The notes: a model not told the origin generated them from the letters alone. Positions 1 to 8,755 are shown, counted from the first letter of the stretch. The stretch is DNA of 45,804 nt from an archaeon (GCA_021817005.1 JAKAWJ010000013.1:1-45804), one strand, 5' to 3'. Numbers and translations: made by a program.

Positions 1-684
1 TGAGAACATTCCTGCATGTCCGGTTATTCCTCCCAGAAAGTAGCAGTTTTCGTCATGCACGAGCCCCGGTCCCCAGGGGCGGTTTGCATACTTTTCGGTG
101 AGCACAATCTTGTATTTATGAGCGTCTGGGAGGTATCTTGTGTGCCGCATTGCAATCGGTTCGAACACTCTTCTGTTGGCGACTTTGTCTAAGCGGGCAC
201 CTTCCAGTTTCTCAATTATAACGCCCAGCGCTATGTATCCCAGATCAGAGTATACCTCCTTGCTCCCAGGCTGGTACTCTAATTGCAGGGAGCCAATTTT
301 TCGTAAGGCTTCCAATGGCGACCGGCAATCTTTGTAAAGTGGGCTCCACCATAGGAGGCCCGACGTATGGTTTAACAGTTGGCCAACAGATATAGTGGAT
401 TTATCGGGAGATCCAAACGTCTCTACTATATTTCCTGCTTTTGTTGTCAAAGAAATTTTTCCGGACTCGATTAATTGTCCCATCACGGTGGCAACTACGA
501 CTGGTTTTGTAACCGATGCCATGTCGAACAGGGTTTCTTCGTTAATTTCTTCACCCAGATAGTCCTCGCCTGTGCGCCCAAGTACCTCAAGCTCGGTTAC
601 TTCTGTATCTTTTAGTATGCAGTATGCGCATGCGGTAAAGCTCTTTCTCTGGATTTCAGCCCTGAGCAAGTCCTTTAGCGTCAA
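1..684 (-). CDS. Beta-lactamase-family serine hydrolase, C-terminus cut by window edge
   Basis: The reading frame is open from a TTG at 684 down to base 1, so 228 residues are visible and the C-terminus is missing. Translation shows SVTK (residues 57-60), the SxxK nucleophile motif of class C beta-lactamase/PBP4-like hydrolases, then NHTSGL (105-110) and YSDLGY (145-150) at the place of the YxN motif, with Asp replacing Asn. These enzymes act on peptidoglycan peptides, D-amino-acid peptides or esters. It lies 12 bases after the anmK stop on the same strand, so the two are probably cotranscribed. In several Firmicutes, similar hydrolases neighbour muropeptide-recycling genes. No ATG is in frame near the start and no signal peptide is seen. 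The fold is clear, the substrate is not. Confidence 0.8.
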   Translation of the reverse strand, partial: MTLKDLLRAEIQRKSFTACAYCILKDTEVTELEVLGRTGEDYLGEEINEETLFDMASVTKPVVVATVMGQLIESGKISLTTKAGNIVETFGSPDKSTISVGQLLNHTSGLLWWSPLYKDCRSPLEALRKIGSLQLEYQPGSKEVYSDLGYIALGVIIEKLEGARLDKVANRRVFEPIAMRHTRYLPDAHKYKIVLTEKYANRPWGPGLVHDENCYFLGGITGHAGMFS

Positions 685-696
685 GTCGATTACCCG

Positions 697-1848
697 CTAC
701 TCTAACGAGCGAGCTGAGGGATAATTGATCCGGCCAAGCACGACCGCCCGAGAAGCTCCGGTAGCATTGGGGATGTTACCAGATATATGGTGGAATGCGA
801 GGTAACCCAAGATTGCAAACGCGTAAACTTCCCATGAATCTCTGGGAATACCATAATCTTCGTGTGTCGACACTGTTATGTGTGGGAGCCCTTCCTTTAG
901 CTGCGACATCAAGAATAGATTCCTGGACCCACCCCCTCCAAGAATTATTTCGTCTACACCACTTCGAGTTAGTTCGAGAGAGCGTAAATGTAGCCTTATC
1001 ATTAAGACCGTATAGGCGCTGATAGTCGCTATGATGTCCGCTGGGCTTAGAGCAATGGTTTTCGCCCTATCAAGGACTTTTTGCAGAAACTTCTTACCGT
1101 AGCGTTCCCGACCAGTTGTTTTTGGAATAGATTCATTCTCGTAGCCATCGAGTCGCCGGATGGCATTCAGCAGTTTTTTTGAGACTTCCCCCTGCTGCGC
1201 GAACTTTCCATCTTTGTCGTAGGAGTAGTTATTTCTTGTCAGTTCTCTTACGGCTGCATCGATGAGCAAGACGCCCGGGCCAGTGTCGAACGCCACGACG
1301 CTGTTTATTCCTTTACCAGCCTCAAGATAGGTAAGATTGGCAATCCCCCCAATATTTACTATCGCACGCGTTCGAGTATTGTCCGAATACCGCAGGTAAT
1401 CTGCAACGGCGACTAGCGGGGCTCCTTGGCCTCCGGCGGCGCAGTCTGCGCTGCGAAAGTCAGACACGACGGGGACATCGGCCCTAACAAACACTGGTGA
1501 GGGATCTCCTATTTGGAACGTAATGCTACCTTTCTTTCTTGGCTTGTGGTGGACTGTGTGACCATGTATGCTTATTAACTCTGGGTATGGTAGGGCATAC
1601 TTCTCAAGAAATCGCTCTACGACGTCAGCGTAATGTTCTCCCACTGCTCTGTGAACGATTGCTAGGTCTTCCGCAGTGCATCGTTTTCCTCCGGCAAGGC
1701 CGGCCAATGCCTGTGAAATTTCTCGTGGATAGGCAAAGACAGCGCTTTTAACGAGGCTCCCCTTATGCGGTTGCAGCTTTTCTATCTTGGAATAGCCCAC
1801 GCTCACACCGTCGAGAGACGTACCTGACATGAGCGCCAGAATCTTCAA
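697..1848 (-). CDS. anmK: Anhydro-N-acetylmuramic acid kinase (AnmK)
   Basis: AnmK cleaves and phosphorylates 1,6-anhydro-MurNAc to MurNAc-6-phosphate during murein recycling. The 383-residue protein has the family length (about 370) and its signatures: MSGTSLDG (7-14, phosphate loop), GHTVHH (96-101), FRSADCAAGGQGAPLV (131-146), NIGGIANLT (165-173) and FDTGPG (187-192, with the catalytic Asp region). The residue after FDTGPG is Val rather than the common Asn. The start is ATG at 1848. It is followed on the same strand by a serine hydrolase. Archaea lack MurNAc murein, so the role is presumably scavenging of bacterial wall sugars or use of a different anhydro-sugar; acquisition from bacteria is an inference. 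Confidence 0.93.
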   Translation of the reverse strand: MKILALMSGTSLDGVSVGYSKIEKLQPHKGSLVKSAVFAYPREISQALAGLAGGKRCTAEDLAIVHRAVGEHYADVVERFLEKYALPYPELISIHGHTVHHKPRKKGSITFQIGDPSPVFVRADVPVVSDFRSADCAAGGQGAPLVAVADYLRYSDNTRTRAIVNIGGIANLTYLEAGKGINSVVAFDTGPGVLLIDAAVRELTRNNYSYDKDGKFAQQGEVSKKLLNAIRRLDGYENESIPKTTGRERYGKKFLQKVLDRAKTIALSPADIIATISAYTVLMIRLHLRSLELTRSGVDEIILGGGGSRNLFLMSQLKEGLPHITVSTHEDYGIPRDSWEVYAFAILGYLAFHHISGNIPNATGASRAVVLGRINYPSARSLE

Positions 1849-2442
1849 GCCGAAACTCTTTGAATTCCCAATGATTTAAACTTGTGCGAAGGGAAGGGAG
1901 ACCCTCAGCAGGTCCGATAATTCACCCGTAATGGGGGGTGAAAGTATGTTCGTCCTCATGCTCTGACTGAGAGAACAAACTGATGCAGCACAGATTTCAA
2001 TTTTTTTCTTCAGGCAGAAGAAAGGGATTTCTGCACATTCCAGCCTCCAAAAATTGAAACGCAGAGTCGCAGGTGAGCTTATTGAGTCCCTTTTTGGATT
2101 ATTTTCCTGAACTTATGCCCTTCCTTCCCCCGCTTAGAGCCCTGCCCCCTGACTTTTCACTTTTTTCGCAACGATCCTAGGAATCTGACATCTTTGTTTT
2201 GTTTTCGTTGTTCTATCCGACTTTACCGGACGTGTCATGAATTGCTTCCGTCCAACTGAATTAGACATGGGTTCCAGTTTATACGTCTTGCCTCATCTGC
2301 AAACGTAAGGCTGGAAGGCGGCTATTGGGCAGGCGAACAAGAAAGAATCGGGCGGGAGAGTGGTGGGACAGGGATGATACAGGCGGGAGAAACTAAAACT
2401 CCTTAGCTGGCTACGGTGGGGGGAACCCTTACAGGAATTGAC
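1849..2442. other. Gene-poor stretch upstream of anmK
   Basis: About 600 bases with no supportable gene on either strand. Only short frames occur, and none shows a recognisable motif. It borders the decayed transporter genes to the right, so it may be further eroded sequence. I see no RNA gene or long repeat. Confidence 0.5.
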
Positions 2443-3066
2443 TTACCTTGCTGGGTTAAGTACGTGTTCCTTGTTTTCCTTAGAAACCTTGGGGTCGAAA
2501 TTACTGGTTGTTTCGTCAAGGAGATAAGTTTTCTTCTCTCGCAAGAAAATTTGCACGATCAAAACCTGCTTCCGTTGTCTCTGGCTGAGTTTTGGGGTAT
2601 ACACGGACCTACTCCTCGAGCCGTAGTAGCTTTGTGACTCCATTCACGTCTTCTCATTCCCACTTTCCGCTACCACGTAGAGTTTCAGGATATCGAGAAC
2701 ATTCATCCCATCAAAATGCCATCGATACTCATGAGATAGTTCATTTGTTCTTTGGCTTCTTGGGGGCTAACTTGGTGGGCCATTGATTTCTTTCCCGCAG
2801 ACATATTGCCCGGATATACCGGCGATTGTTCTGAACAGAGTAGCCATGCTATGACGTTAGGGCCGAACACCATCTAGACGCACGGCCCCTCGGTCGACTG
2901 TGTGAATTCTTTGATAACATTTTTGTGATGTTCGGAGGAAACTGAATCCAGCTGGATTGATGGCCACAGCACAACTTCCTCAAGGGAGCTCGAGTCAGCC
3001 TTTGTATTGGAACTCGTTTGCTTGTGTCACTTCCTCTCTCAGAAGAGCAAAGCATTTGAAAGAAAC
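2443..3066 (-). pseudogene. Decayed ABC-importer ATPase (FecE/BtuD type)
   Basis: Pieces of an ABC ATPase lie in the correct order on the minus strand but in different frames and broken by stops. They are RDVSF (about 3051-3065), a GAVRLDG segment (about 2868-2888; compare G.V.LDG after Walker A), MNVLDILKLYVV (about 2660-2700; compare TVLDVVLMGR), and in 2443-2643 LSQRQRKQVLIVQIFLRE followed by TYLLDETTSNFDP. The last two match the LSGGQRQRVLIA signature region and LLDEPTSNLDP Walker B/D-loop of iron and cobalamin importers. No intact Walker A was found, the LSGGQ motif is degraded to LSQRQ, and several stops interrupt it. The decayed permease lies directly upstream. This is a relic, not a gene. 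Confidence 0.55.
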
Positions 3067-3085
3067 ATCTCTCTCTGTTCAATTT

Positions 3086-3700
3086 TTAGTTGAAATTGCG
3101 AACATGGCTGTGTGGGCAGTATGATAAAGACAAAACAAGTGAGTCTGCATTTGCCTGTGAAAGAAGGTTGAAGCTTTTCTTCCTTGTGTTTGCCCAAACT
3201 TCAGGAATTGCGAGTATAGGTATGATGCCACGCACTGGCACTATGCCTATGGAAGAGTTTACACCCGCCCTCTGCGTGGTTAGAGAAGACCAACGCATTC
3301 CCGCTATGGTCGTAAAAACCGCGGTCGCATAGATTATCGGAACTGAATTCAGAGCGGTAGGTTTAGCGAATCCCGGAGAGATGCGGCCGCGAAATGCAAT
3401 CTTCAAACCCACGGAACCTGTAACTACTATCGCCCGAGCGAGTATGGCAACGCCAGGCGTCGAAGCGATAATAGGTGTGAAGGCGTTTAAAGGGTTTTGG
3501 CCGCAAACAATTGGGCGTTCATGTTCACGCTCAGCCTTGTCGCCCCAAGTGTCAATAGCCGCCTAGCGAACCGATAACTGCAAATATTGGAAGTATGAGC
3601 GCCACAGTTTCAGGGAGTACCGCAGAGTCTGCTAAACTTCGCCAGCTCTAAAGGTGGCATTTGGGGTGAGCGGGGCCGCAACCGCTACAATAAAATAGAC
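3086..3700 (-). pseudogene. Decayed FecCD-type ABC permease
   Basis: Hydrophobic fragments in three frames line up with a FecCD/BtuC permease. First comes VALILPIFAVIGSLGG ending at a stop, then in a second frame ARRLLTLGATRLSVNMN (compare ARRLDLLALGDETARSLGVNV). In a third frame, open from about 3565 to 3086 without a normal start, ARAIVVTGSVGLK is followed by SSIGIVPVRGIIPILAIPE (compare AVAGPIGFVGL and LPIGIVTALIGAPFFL). The order and strand match the neighbouring ATPase relic. The frameshifts and the missing start make it a pseudogene. The assignment rests on motif memory, not alignment. Confidence 0.45.
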
Positions 3701-3751
3701 TTTCCCGGAAGAGATAGACCACTTAAACGTGGTAGGCAGAAACTGCTCGTG

Positions 3752-4543
3752 CTACGTGCGATTGGTTTGATCTCTCGGAATCAAAGATTTTCGGAGTCGA
3801 CTGGTGCTGCTGAGAGCGGCACAAACGCATGCGAGCCCAAGCACAAATATCAACCCCTCGTAGACCGAAAGACCTAGCACGGGTTCGAATTCGGTTATAA
3901 AGTCAATCAGCCCCATTGGCAAAGCCAGACCAAGTAATGATTTCTTCTTGAAGGTGACAGCCATTACGCAGAGGTAGCCCCAGGAGAAGTGGAAGAGTAA
4001 CGATGATACTCTTTCTAGGATCGCCAAACCTATGAATGTCAGCGCGTGCGGTGCGCTATAGAACAATGCAGGCGCATTCGCGATTAGTTGCGAGTAGAGC
4101 TGGCTGCTTGTTGCACCCTTGCCTGCGCCGAGGACTATATAGTAAACAGCGTAATCGAGCAAGAGCGGAAGTGAAAAGAGGATGGCATTTTCCCAGAACG
4201 CAAGTCCCAAACCAAAACCCTCAGCATCGCGAGCTTCAATCTTAGAGTGTAAAAAAGCATACCTGGATACTACATACGCGCCTCCTACTTCGAGTAGTAC
4301 TGTCTGCAGCCCGTAATAGATTCCTAGCACAAAATAACTCTTGCCAAACTCCTGTTCAAGTGGCCCGATTGTGAAATCCTGAAAGATTACCTTTGCCAGT
4401 ATGGCCACGCCGTAAGCAATAGCGGATAGTAAGAGTGTCCAGCTCGTGAATCTGCGCTTGATATGCCAATAGAACACGAGTCCTGCACTGATTGCCATCA
4501 CTGTTACTGGAGTCAGGAAGTAAACTGGGTCGATATTTTGCAT
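3752..4543 (-). CDS. Polytopic membrane protein, YhfC-like (putative intramembrane protease)
   Basis: A 263-residue protein with about seven or eight hydrophobic segments and an ATG start at 4543. The arrangement resembles YhfC (PF10086), a putative intramembrane metalloprotease family: YYGLQTVLLEVGGAY, then EGFGLGLAFWENAILF, then a late ERVSSLLFHFSWGY with Glu, Arg and His. Possible catalytic residues are the Glu in LLEVGG, the Glu-Asn in FWEN and the Glu and His in ERVSSLLFH. It stands alone, with decayed transporter genes downstream and a divergent flavoprotein gene upstream. The substrate is unknown, and a transport or sensory role is also possible. Confidence 0.6.
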   Translation of the reverse strand: MQNIDPVYFLTPVTVMAISAGLVFYWHIKRRFTSWTLLLSAIAYGVAILAKVIFQDFTIGPLEQEFGKSYFVLGIYYGLQTVLLEVGGAYVVSRYAFLHSKIEARDAEGFGLGLAFWENAILFSLPLLLDYAVYYIVLGAGKGATSSQLYSQLIANAPALFYSAPHALTFIGLAILERVSSLLFHFSWGYLCVMAVTFKKKSLLGLALPMGLIDFITEFEPVLGLSVYEGLIFVLGLACVCAALSSTSRLRKSLIPRDQTNRT

Positions 4544-4864
4544 TGTTTAAGTGTCCGCTCTTAGGCAGTAGACAAATCCTTTGCTAGGAGGTAAACCCTT
4601 CTCCAGTACTCGCTGGGAGAGCTGGCCAGAGAGAAGTTGAACGCCATTACACAAGATCACACTGTCACATATCCCGCTGACATAAAAGGGGCAATGAACG
4701 ACTGGAAAAGTTGTGGGAAATAACTCTCCTTGAGTCCGTTAGTATTCGTTCAGAATAGATCAAACGGTAGTTTCCTTCGAATGAACTGATAAGAGCTTTC
4801 TTCTTCGAAAGAGAAAGTTGCGGCAGAATGGGTCAGCTTAAGTGCGGTTCTGGTTGTAGTGAGG
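4544..4864. other. Intergenic region between YhfC-like and PPOX genes
   Basis: About 320 bases with no supportable gene. The frame of the next gene extends up to an ATG at 4828, but the promoter and ribosome-binding signals near 4865-4898 argue that this part is not translated. Confidence 0.5.
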
Positions 4865-4872
4865 ATTTATAT
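4865..4872 (+). promoter_or_regulatory. TATA box of the PPOX flavoprotein gene
   Basis: TTTATATT is a good archaeal box A. Its centre is about 37 bases before the GTG at 4906, which places initiation near 4895. This supports the GTG over the upstream in-frame ATG at 4828. Confidence 0.55.
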
Positions 4873-4905
4873 TTTGGAACTGAACAACTACTCGAGGGAT
4901 TTAGC

Positions 4906-5313
4906 GTGGCTCGAACAGCTTTGTCGGAGGAAGATATCAAACTGCTTGAAGGCAAAAACTTTGCACAGATCGCTACTGTTGGACCGGATGGCTGGCCCAG
5001 TGTAACTACGGTTTGGGTGGATCATGCTGGTGGCATGGTTTTGATTAATACCGCCATGGGTCGGAAGAAGCACAGAAACCTTTCTAAGGACCCGAGGGTG
5101 TCTATCGCCGTCAACGACGCCTCGAACCCCTACAAGGCAACGTTCATCAGGGGCAAAGTCATCGAAACCATCGAGGGCAAAGATGCCGAGGACCATATTC
5201 ACAAGATGAGCAAGAAGTATACAGGAAGGGAAAAGTATCCGTTGGCACCCGGTGAGCGAAGAATTCTTTATAAGATTCAGCCCTTACGTGTAAAACACTG
5301 GCCCCCCTCCTAG
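4906..5313 (+). CDS. PPOX-class F420/flavin-dependent oxidoreductase
   Basis: The product (135 residues from GTG 4906) has the split-barrel flavin-binding fold of the pyridoxamine-phosphate-oxidase superfamily. The family motif is ALSEEDIKLLEGKNFAQIAT followed by VGPDGWPSVTTVWV, and the middle has MGRKKHRNLSKDPRVSIAV. These are typical of the F420-dependent PPOX group, which reduces or oxidises small substrates with deazaflavin. The GTG start is preferred because GAGGG lies seven bases upstream and a TATA box sits at 4865-4872. An ATG at 4828 would add 26 atypical residues. The gene stands alone. The substrate cannot be read from sequence. Confidence 0.85.
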   Translation: MARTALSEEDIKLLEGKNFAQIATVGPDGWPSVTTVWVDHAGGMVLINTAMGRKKHRNLSKDPRVSIAVNDASNPYKATFIRGKVIETIEGKDAEDHIHKMSKKYTGREKYPLAPGERRILYKIQPLRVKHWPPS

Positions 5314-5483
5314 CTCCTTAGTTTGCTCGCGCTTTCCTGAAATGAAATGGAGTTTGCTCTGCGCTTCGAGATGGGTTCTATGTGCTGAATGTTTGATTTC
5401 TGGATGCATAAGAATCAATGGGTCTGTTCTTGAACAAACAAAGTTTGCTCTTCATGTGACGCTGGGTAAGGGCTTGACTGTTG

Positions 5484-6905
5484 CTAATATTCGAAAGCCT
5501 TCCGTTCCCCTCGAAGGAGCGAGGGTATAGTTGCCGCGATCAGGAAGGTCGTGGAAATGAGGTAGACGTCCTTTATGGAAGCGATGAATGCCCCTATCCA
5601 TGGCGCATTGGAGGATACGGGGTAACCAAGAAATATACTGGCAAGAGCGGTGGAGGGAACGCTCTTCGACATCACTAGGAATGCGACTCCTAAGCTGACA
5701 GTTGTGCCAACATTGAGCAGTGTCGTACCTATACCAGCTGCTATTCCCCGTTCGGCTGGTCGAACGGAACTCATTTGGGCCGCGCGGTTGGGAGATGCGA
5801 ACAACCCCTGACCGCACCCTATGAACACAAGCCCAGGCAGTAGGTTTATGAAACTTACAGTAGCCCCGATATGCGTAAGAAGGAGAAATCCAATCGCAGA
5901 AATTCCTAGCCCGAGCGTCGTGAAAAGCGTCCTTCCGTAGTTATCAGAAAGCCAGCCACTTATTGGTCCAAATATAGCCAGAGTTCCTGAAATCGGTACT
6001 AGGAATAAACCAGCGGAAAGCGGATTGAGCCCCATCGTAGGTCCTTGGAGGTAGAACACTAGCACAAAGGACACCGCGCCTCTTGCAAGTGCTACCAAGA
6101 AGACTGCAAGAGTGCTCGCAGCGAACATGCGTATCCTGAACAGCGAAAGGTCGAACATTGGCTGACGAGTGCGTAGTTCGATAACCACGAATCCGGTCAA
6201 AGGGATCACGCCACCCACCATTAGTAGAGAGGCGCCGGCAAGACTCAGCTCATCAATAGCGTAAAGCGTGATTCCGGAGAGCACGAGTGCTAACCCCGAA
6301 GCGAAAAGCAGGTTTCCCGGGATGTCTAACTTCTGACCTCTTACTATCTGACCTAGTTCTTTGAGTCGCGTGTGCGACCAGATCGTGGCAAACGCCCCAA
6401 TGGGTACGTTCACCCAGAAAACGGAACGCCAGCCGAGGGTTGATGTCAGGAAGCCACCAAGCACGAGGCCCGTTACAGAACCCGCCACGATTGAGACTTG
6501 ATTCACTCCGAGAGCTTTCCCACGTTCTTCCTTTGGGAATGCGTCAGTGATGAGCGCCGCACTATTCGAGAACAGGAAGGCAGCTCCTATGGCCTGGACC
6601 ATTCTGAACGCAACAAGCTCTATTCCAGTTTGCGACAGGCTACAAAGCGCCGAGCCAAAGGTAAATGCCGCGAAGCCAATGTTATATAGCCTCACTCTCC
6701 CAAACATGTCAGAAAGTCTACCGAAATTCACGAGAAGGACTGCCGTGACCAGCTGGTAACCCAGAAGTATCCAAAGCAGCGTAAAAAGCGACGTATGGAG
6801 GTCTCTTCCTATAGTGGGGAGTGCAATGAGCACTATGTTCGTGTCCAAAGACGACATGAGTGTGCCCAAGGTCGTATTAGAAAGTACGACCCACTTGTAT
6901 TGCAC
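5484..6905 (-). CDS. MFS drug:proton antiporter, DHA2-like
   Basis: A 473-residue inner-membrane transporter with about 14 hydrophobic segments. The opening TLMSSLDTNIVLIALPTIG is the DHA2 motif D1 region. GRLSDMFGRVRLYNIG is motif A of loop 2-3, and GLVLGGFLTSTLGWRSVFWV covers antiporter motif C. Length and motifs fit the EmrB/QacA-type efflux group. The start is GTG at 6905. No regulator is adjacent, and the nearest genes are transcribed away from it or are unrelated. Exported compounds are unknown. Confidence 0.88.
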   Translation of the reverse strand: MQYKWVVLSNTTLGTLMSSLDTNIVLIALPTIGRDLHTSLFTLLWILLGYQLVTAVLLVNFGRLSDMFGRVRLYNIGFAAFTFGSALCSLSQTGIELVAFRMVQAIGAAFLFSNSAALITDAFPKEERGKALGVNQVSIVAGSVTGLVLGGFLTSTLGWRSVFWVNVPIGAFATIWSHTRLKELGQIVRGQKLDIPGNLLFASGLALVLSGITLYAIDELSLAGASLLMVGGVIPLTGFVVIELRTRQPMFDLSLFRIRMFAASTLAVFLVALARGAVSFVLVFYLQGPTMGLNPLSAGLFLVPISGTLAIFGPISGWLSDNYGRTLFTTLGLGISAIGFLLLTHIGATVSFINLLPGLVFIGCGQGLFASPNRAAQMSSVRPAERGIAAGIGTTLLNVGTTVSLGVAFLVMSKSVPSTALASIFLGYPVSSNAPWIGAFIASIKDVYLISTTFLIAATIPSLLRGERKAFEY

Positions 6906-7175
6906 CTGAAGCCGTCTTATTCTCCTTTACTTAAGATATGTCGAGAAAATTCTGTAGCGGGATACCCAGAACCAGTCCGCACCCAATCCGAATGGTTCGC
7001 CCTCTAGAGCCGTCGCTTCCAAGGCGAAGGATAGTAGGCCCCGGGCTCCATTAATCATGCAATGAATATCTTTGCAAAGTCCTAAAGAGGGAGAGTACCG
7101 CGTAAGCGCTGACCAGAACATGGTTCGTATCCAGAGTCCTATGCTCAATGTGCGCGCGCTGGCGGCGACCTACAG

Positions 7176-8342
7176 TTGAGGCCGCTAGCCTCCATCATCA
7201 CGGCGGGGTGTGCCAAATACGGCAGGCGAGACGGACTTTATGCCAGAGAGCTGCTTGCTGAAGCGCTTGACGAGGCGTTCGAAAACTGTCCAAGGCTCTC
7301 CCGAGCGGACATAGACGCGTTCTACTTGGGCCAGGCGTTTGAGGCATTTGAACATCAGGCCAATACAGCGCCGTCCTCGGCTGGAGGTTACGGGTTTCGT
7401 CGAATTCCGGCCATTAGGCTGGATTCAGTGTCATCTTCTGGAGCCTCCGCGCTGAGACAGGCAGTACTTGGTATCCGTTCGGGGGAATACGACGTTGTAA
7501 TTGCAGCGGGGGTGGAGAAAATGACCCACGTGCCTACGTCCGTTGCGCTTGACGTAATCTCAATGGCTTCAGATCGCCCATTTGAACAGTGGAATGGAGT
7601 TACGCTTGCCGCGATTAATGCTATGATGGCCCGGATGTATCTCCGAGATTACAAAGCAACTGAAGAACATTTGGCCATGATAGCCGTAAAGAATCATCGA
7701 AACGGTTTCTATAATCCGAAGGCGCACTTGAGGAGGATTGTGACGGTAGCGGAAGTGCTCGCGTCTAAGGCCGTGGCTACACCTCTTAAGCTCCTTGACT
7801 GTTCGCCAATTTCAGACGGAGCCAGTTGCGTGGTTCTCTGTCGACCCGAGCTTGCGGCGCGGTACACCGACTGTCCGGTGGATATTGTGGCCTCTGCAGA
7901 AGCAACTGACCTAAACTTCGTCTTCAGGGAACAGCTTCTGGGCTTCGAGGCGACAAGAGTTGCGGCCGCAATGGCCTACGCCCAGGCCGAAGCATCCGCG
8001 GACAAGGTAGACCTGTTTGAGGTACATGACGCCTTCACCATAAATGAACTTCTGGCCTACGAGGACTTGGGGATGTGCGCAAAAGGTTCAGCTTCACGCT
8101 TGTTAGAGAACTCTGAAACCTCGGTGGGGGGCAGGATTCCTGTCAATCCATCGGGGGGTCTCAAGTCGAAGGGCCACCCTGTTGGATCAAGCGGTACAGG
8201 GCAGGCGTATGAAATTTTTCTTCAGCTGACAGGGAGGGTTGAGCCCGAAAGAGCAGTGAAAGGCGCACACACTGCGCTCTCCCATTCAATGGGAGGAGCT
8301 GGAGAATCTGTCCAGGTGCATGTCTATCGTAAGAGGGGATAA
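7176..8342 (+). CDS. Thiolase-fold protein with Ser in place of the nucleophilic Cys
   Basis: A 388-residue member of the archaeal thiolase/SCP2-thiolase group. RRDGLYARELLAEA near the N-terminus, AAGVEKMTH (110-118), VHDAFTINE, GGLKSKGHPVG and LSHSMGGAGE all follow the family. The nucleophile motif, normally V-E-A-A-C-A-S-G-G, reads LDSVSSSGA (82-90), so Ser86 replaces the acyl-carrying Cys. The His residues of HDAF and GHP are kept. The codon is TCA within tcatcttctg, so a single-base error from a Cys codon is possible (TGA would be a stop, TGT/TGC needs two changes). A DUF35 gene follows directly. Ordinary thiolase chemistry is unlikely; an Ltp2-like retro-aldolase is the best alternative. 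The start is TTG at 7176. Confidence 0.85.
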   Translation: MRPLASIITAGCAKYGRRDGLYARELLAEALDEAFENCPRLSRADIDAFYLGQAFEAFEHQANTAPSSAGGYGFRRIPAIRLDSVSSSGASALRQAVLGIRSGEYDVVIAAGVEKMTHVPTSVALDVISMASDRPFEQWNGVTLAAINAMMARMYLRDYKATEEHLAMIAVKNHRNGFYNPKAHLRRIVTVAEVLASKAVATPLKLLDCSPISDGASCVVLCRPELAARYTDCPVDIVASAEATDLNFVFREQLLGFEATRVAAAMAYAQAEASADKVDLFEVHDAFTINELLAYEDLGMCAKGSASRLLENSETSVGGRIPVNPSGGLKSKGHPVGSSGTGQAYEIFLQLTGRVEPERAVKGAHTALSHSMGGAGESVQVHVYRKRG

Positions 8343-8356
8343 CAACGACAATCAGT

Positions 8357-8755
8357 CTGAGTGTCGACAACTTTTACGCGGAGGCAAGCAGAGGGAAGCT
8401 CCTTGCGCTGATATGTCCATTGGGGCACGTTACAGTGCCACCGATGGAAAGTTGCAGAATTTGTGCATCAGCAAATCTTGAAGTCAAGGAGGTGCCCATG
8501 ACTGGCGCGGTAGTGACTTTTTCTGAAGTCGTAGTCGGTTCATCAGGTTACCCCCTGAAACCTCCATACACGTTGGCATTGATCAAGCTTGACGAGGGGG
8601 GTCATCTCATCGGAGTACTGAGGGGCGGAGGTGAGAAGGGTGCTGACTGGGTGGGTAAGCGAGTAAAGGTAATATTTGAAGCCGTAGCAAGTGGGGAGAA
8701 AGTGATACAACCCGCTCCCTGGCCAAGAGTATTCGCCCAAATGCTTTCTGACTGA
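8357..8755 (+). CDS. DUF35 OB-fold/zinc-ribbon acyl-CoA partner protein
   Basis: DUF35 proteins bind thiolase-fold enzymes and acyl-CoA or act as their scaffold. The frame reads SVDNFYAEASRGKLLALICP, then LGHVTVPPMESCRIC. It gives a Cys/His and C-x-x-C zinc-hook region, followed by an OB-fold part with TGAVVTFSEVVVGSSGYPLK and a C-terminal PAPWPRVFAQML. The first ATG/GTG/TTG in frame (TTG 8420) would remove the N-terminal helix and the first zinc ligand. The frame is open back to a stop at 8330 with no standard start. CTG at 8357, giving (M)SVDNFY, or ATA at 8339 overlapping the thiolase stop, are the candidates. It lies within 15 bases of the thiolase-like gene and is surely coupled to it. 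Confidence 0.75.
   Translation: MSVDNFYAEASRGKLLALICPLGHVTVPPMESCRICASANLEVKEVPMTGAVVTFSEVVVGSSGYPLKPPYTLALIKLDEGGHLIGVLRGGGEKGADWVGKRVKVIFEAVASGEKVIQPAPWPRVFAQMLSD

Noticed and set aside
140..337. Open frame of 65 codons on the plus strand
   Set aside because: It lies opposite the truncated serine hydrolase, whose motifs are unmistakable, and has no protein-like motif of its own.
3090..3332. Open frame of 80 codons on the plus strand
   Set aside because: It is antisense to the decayed permease fragment and has no recognisable domain or promoter.
4791..4818. Imperfect hairpin ctttcttcttcgaaagagaaag as a possible terminator or operator
   Set aside because: The stem is short and interrupted, no T-run follows, and no gene ends nearby on the plus strand.
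4828..4905. Upstream extension of the PPOX gene to ATG 4828
   Set aside because: A TATA box and ribosome-binding site lie inside this part, and the added residues are not family-like.
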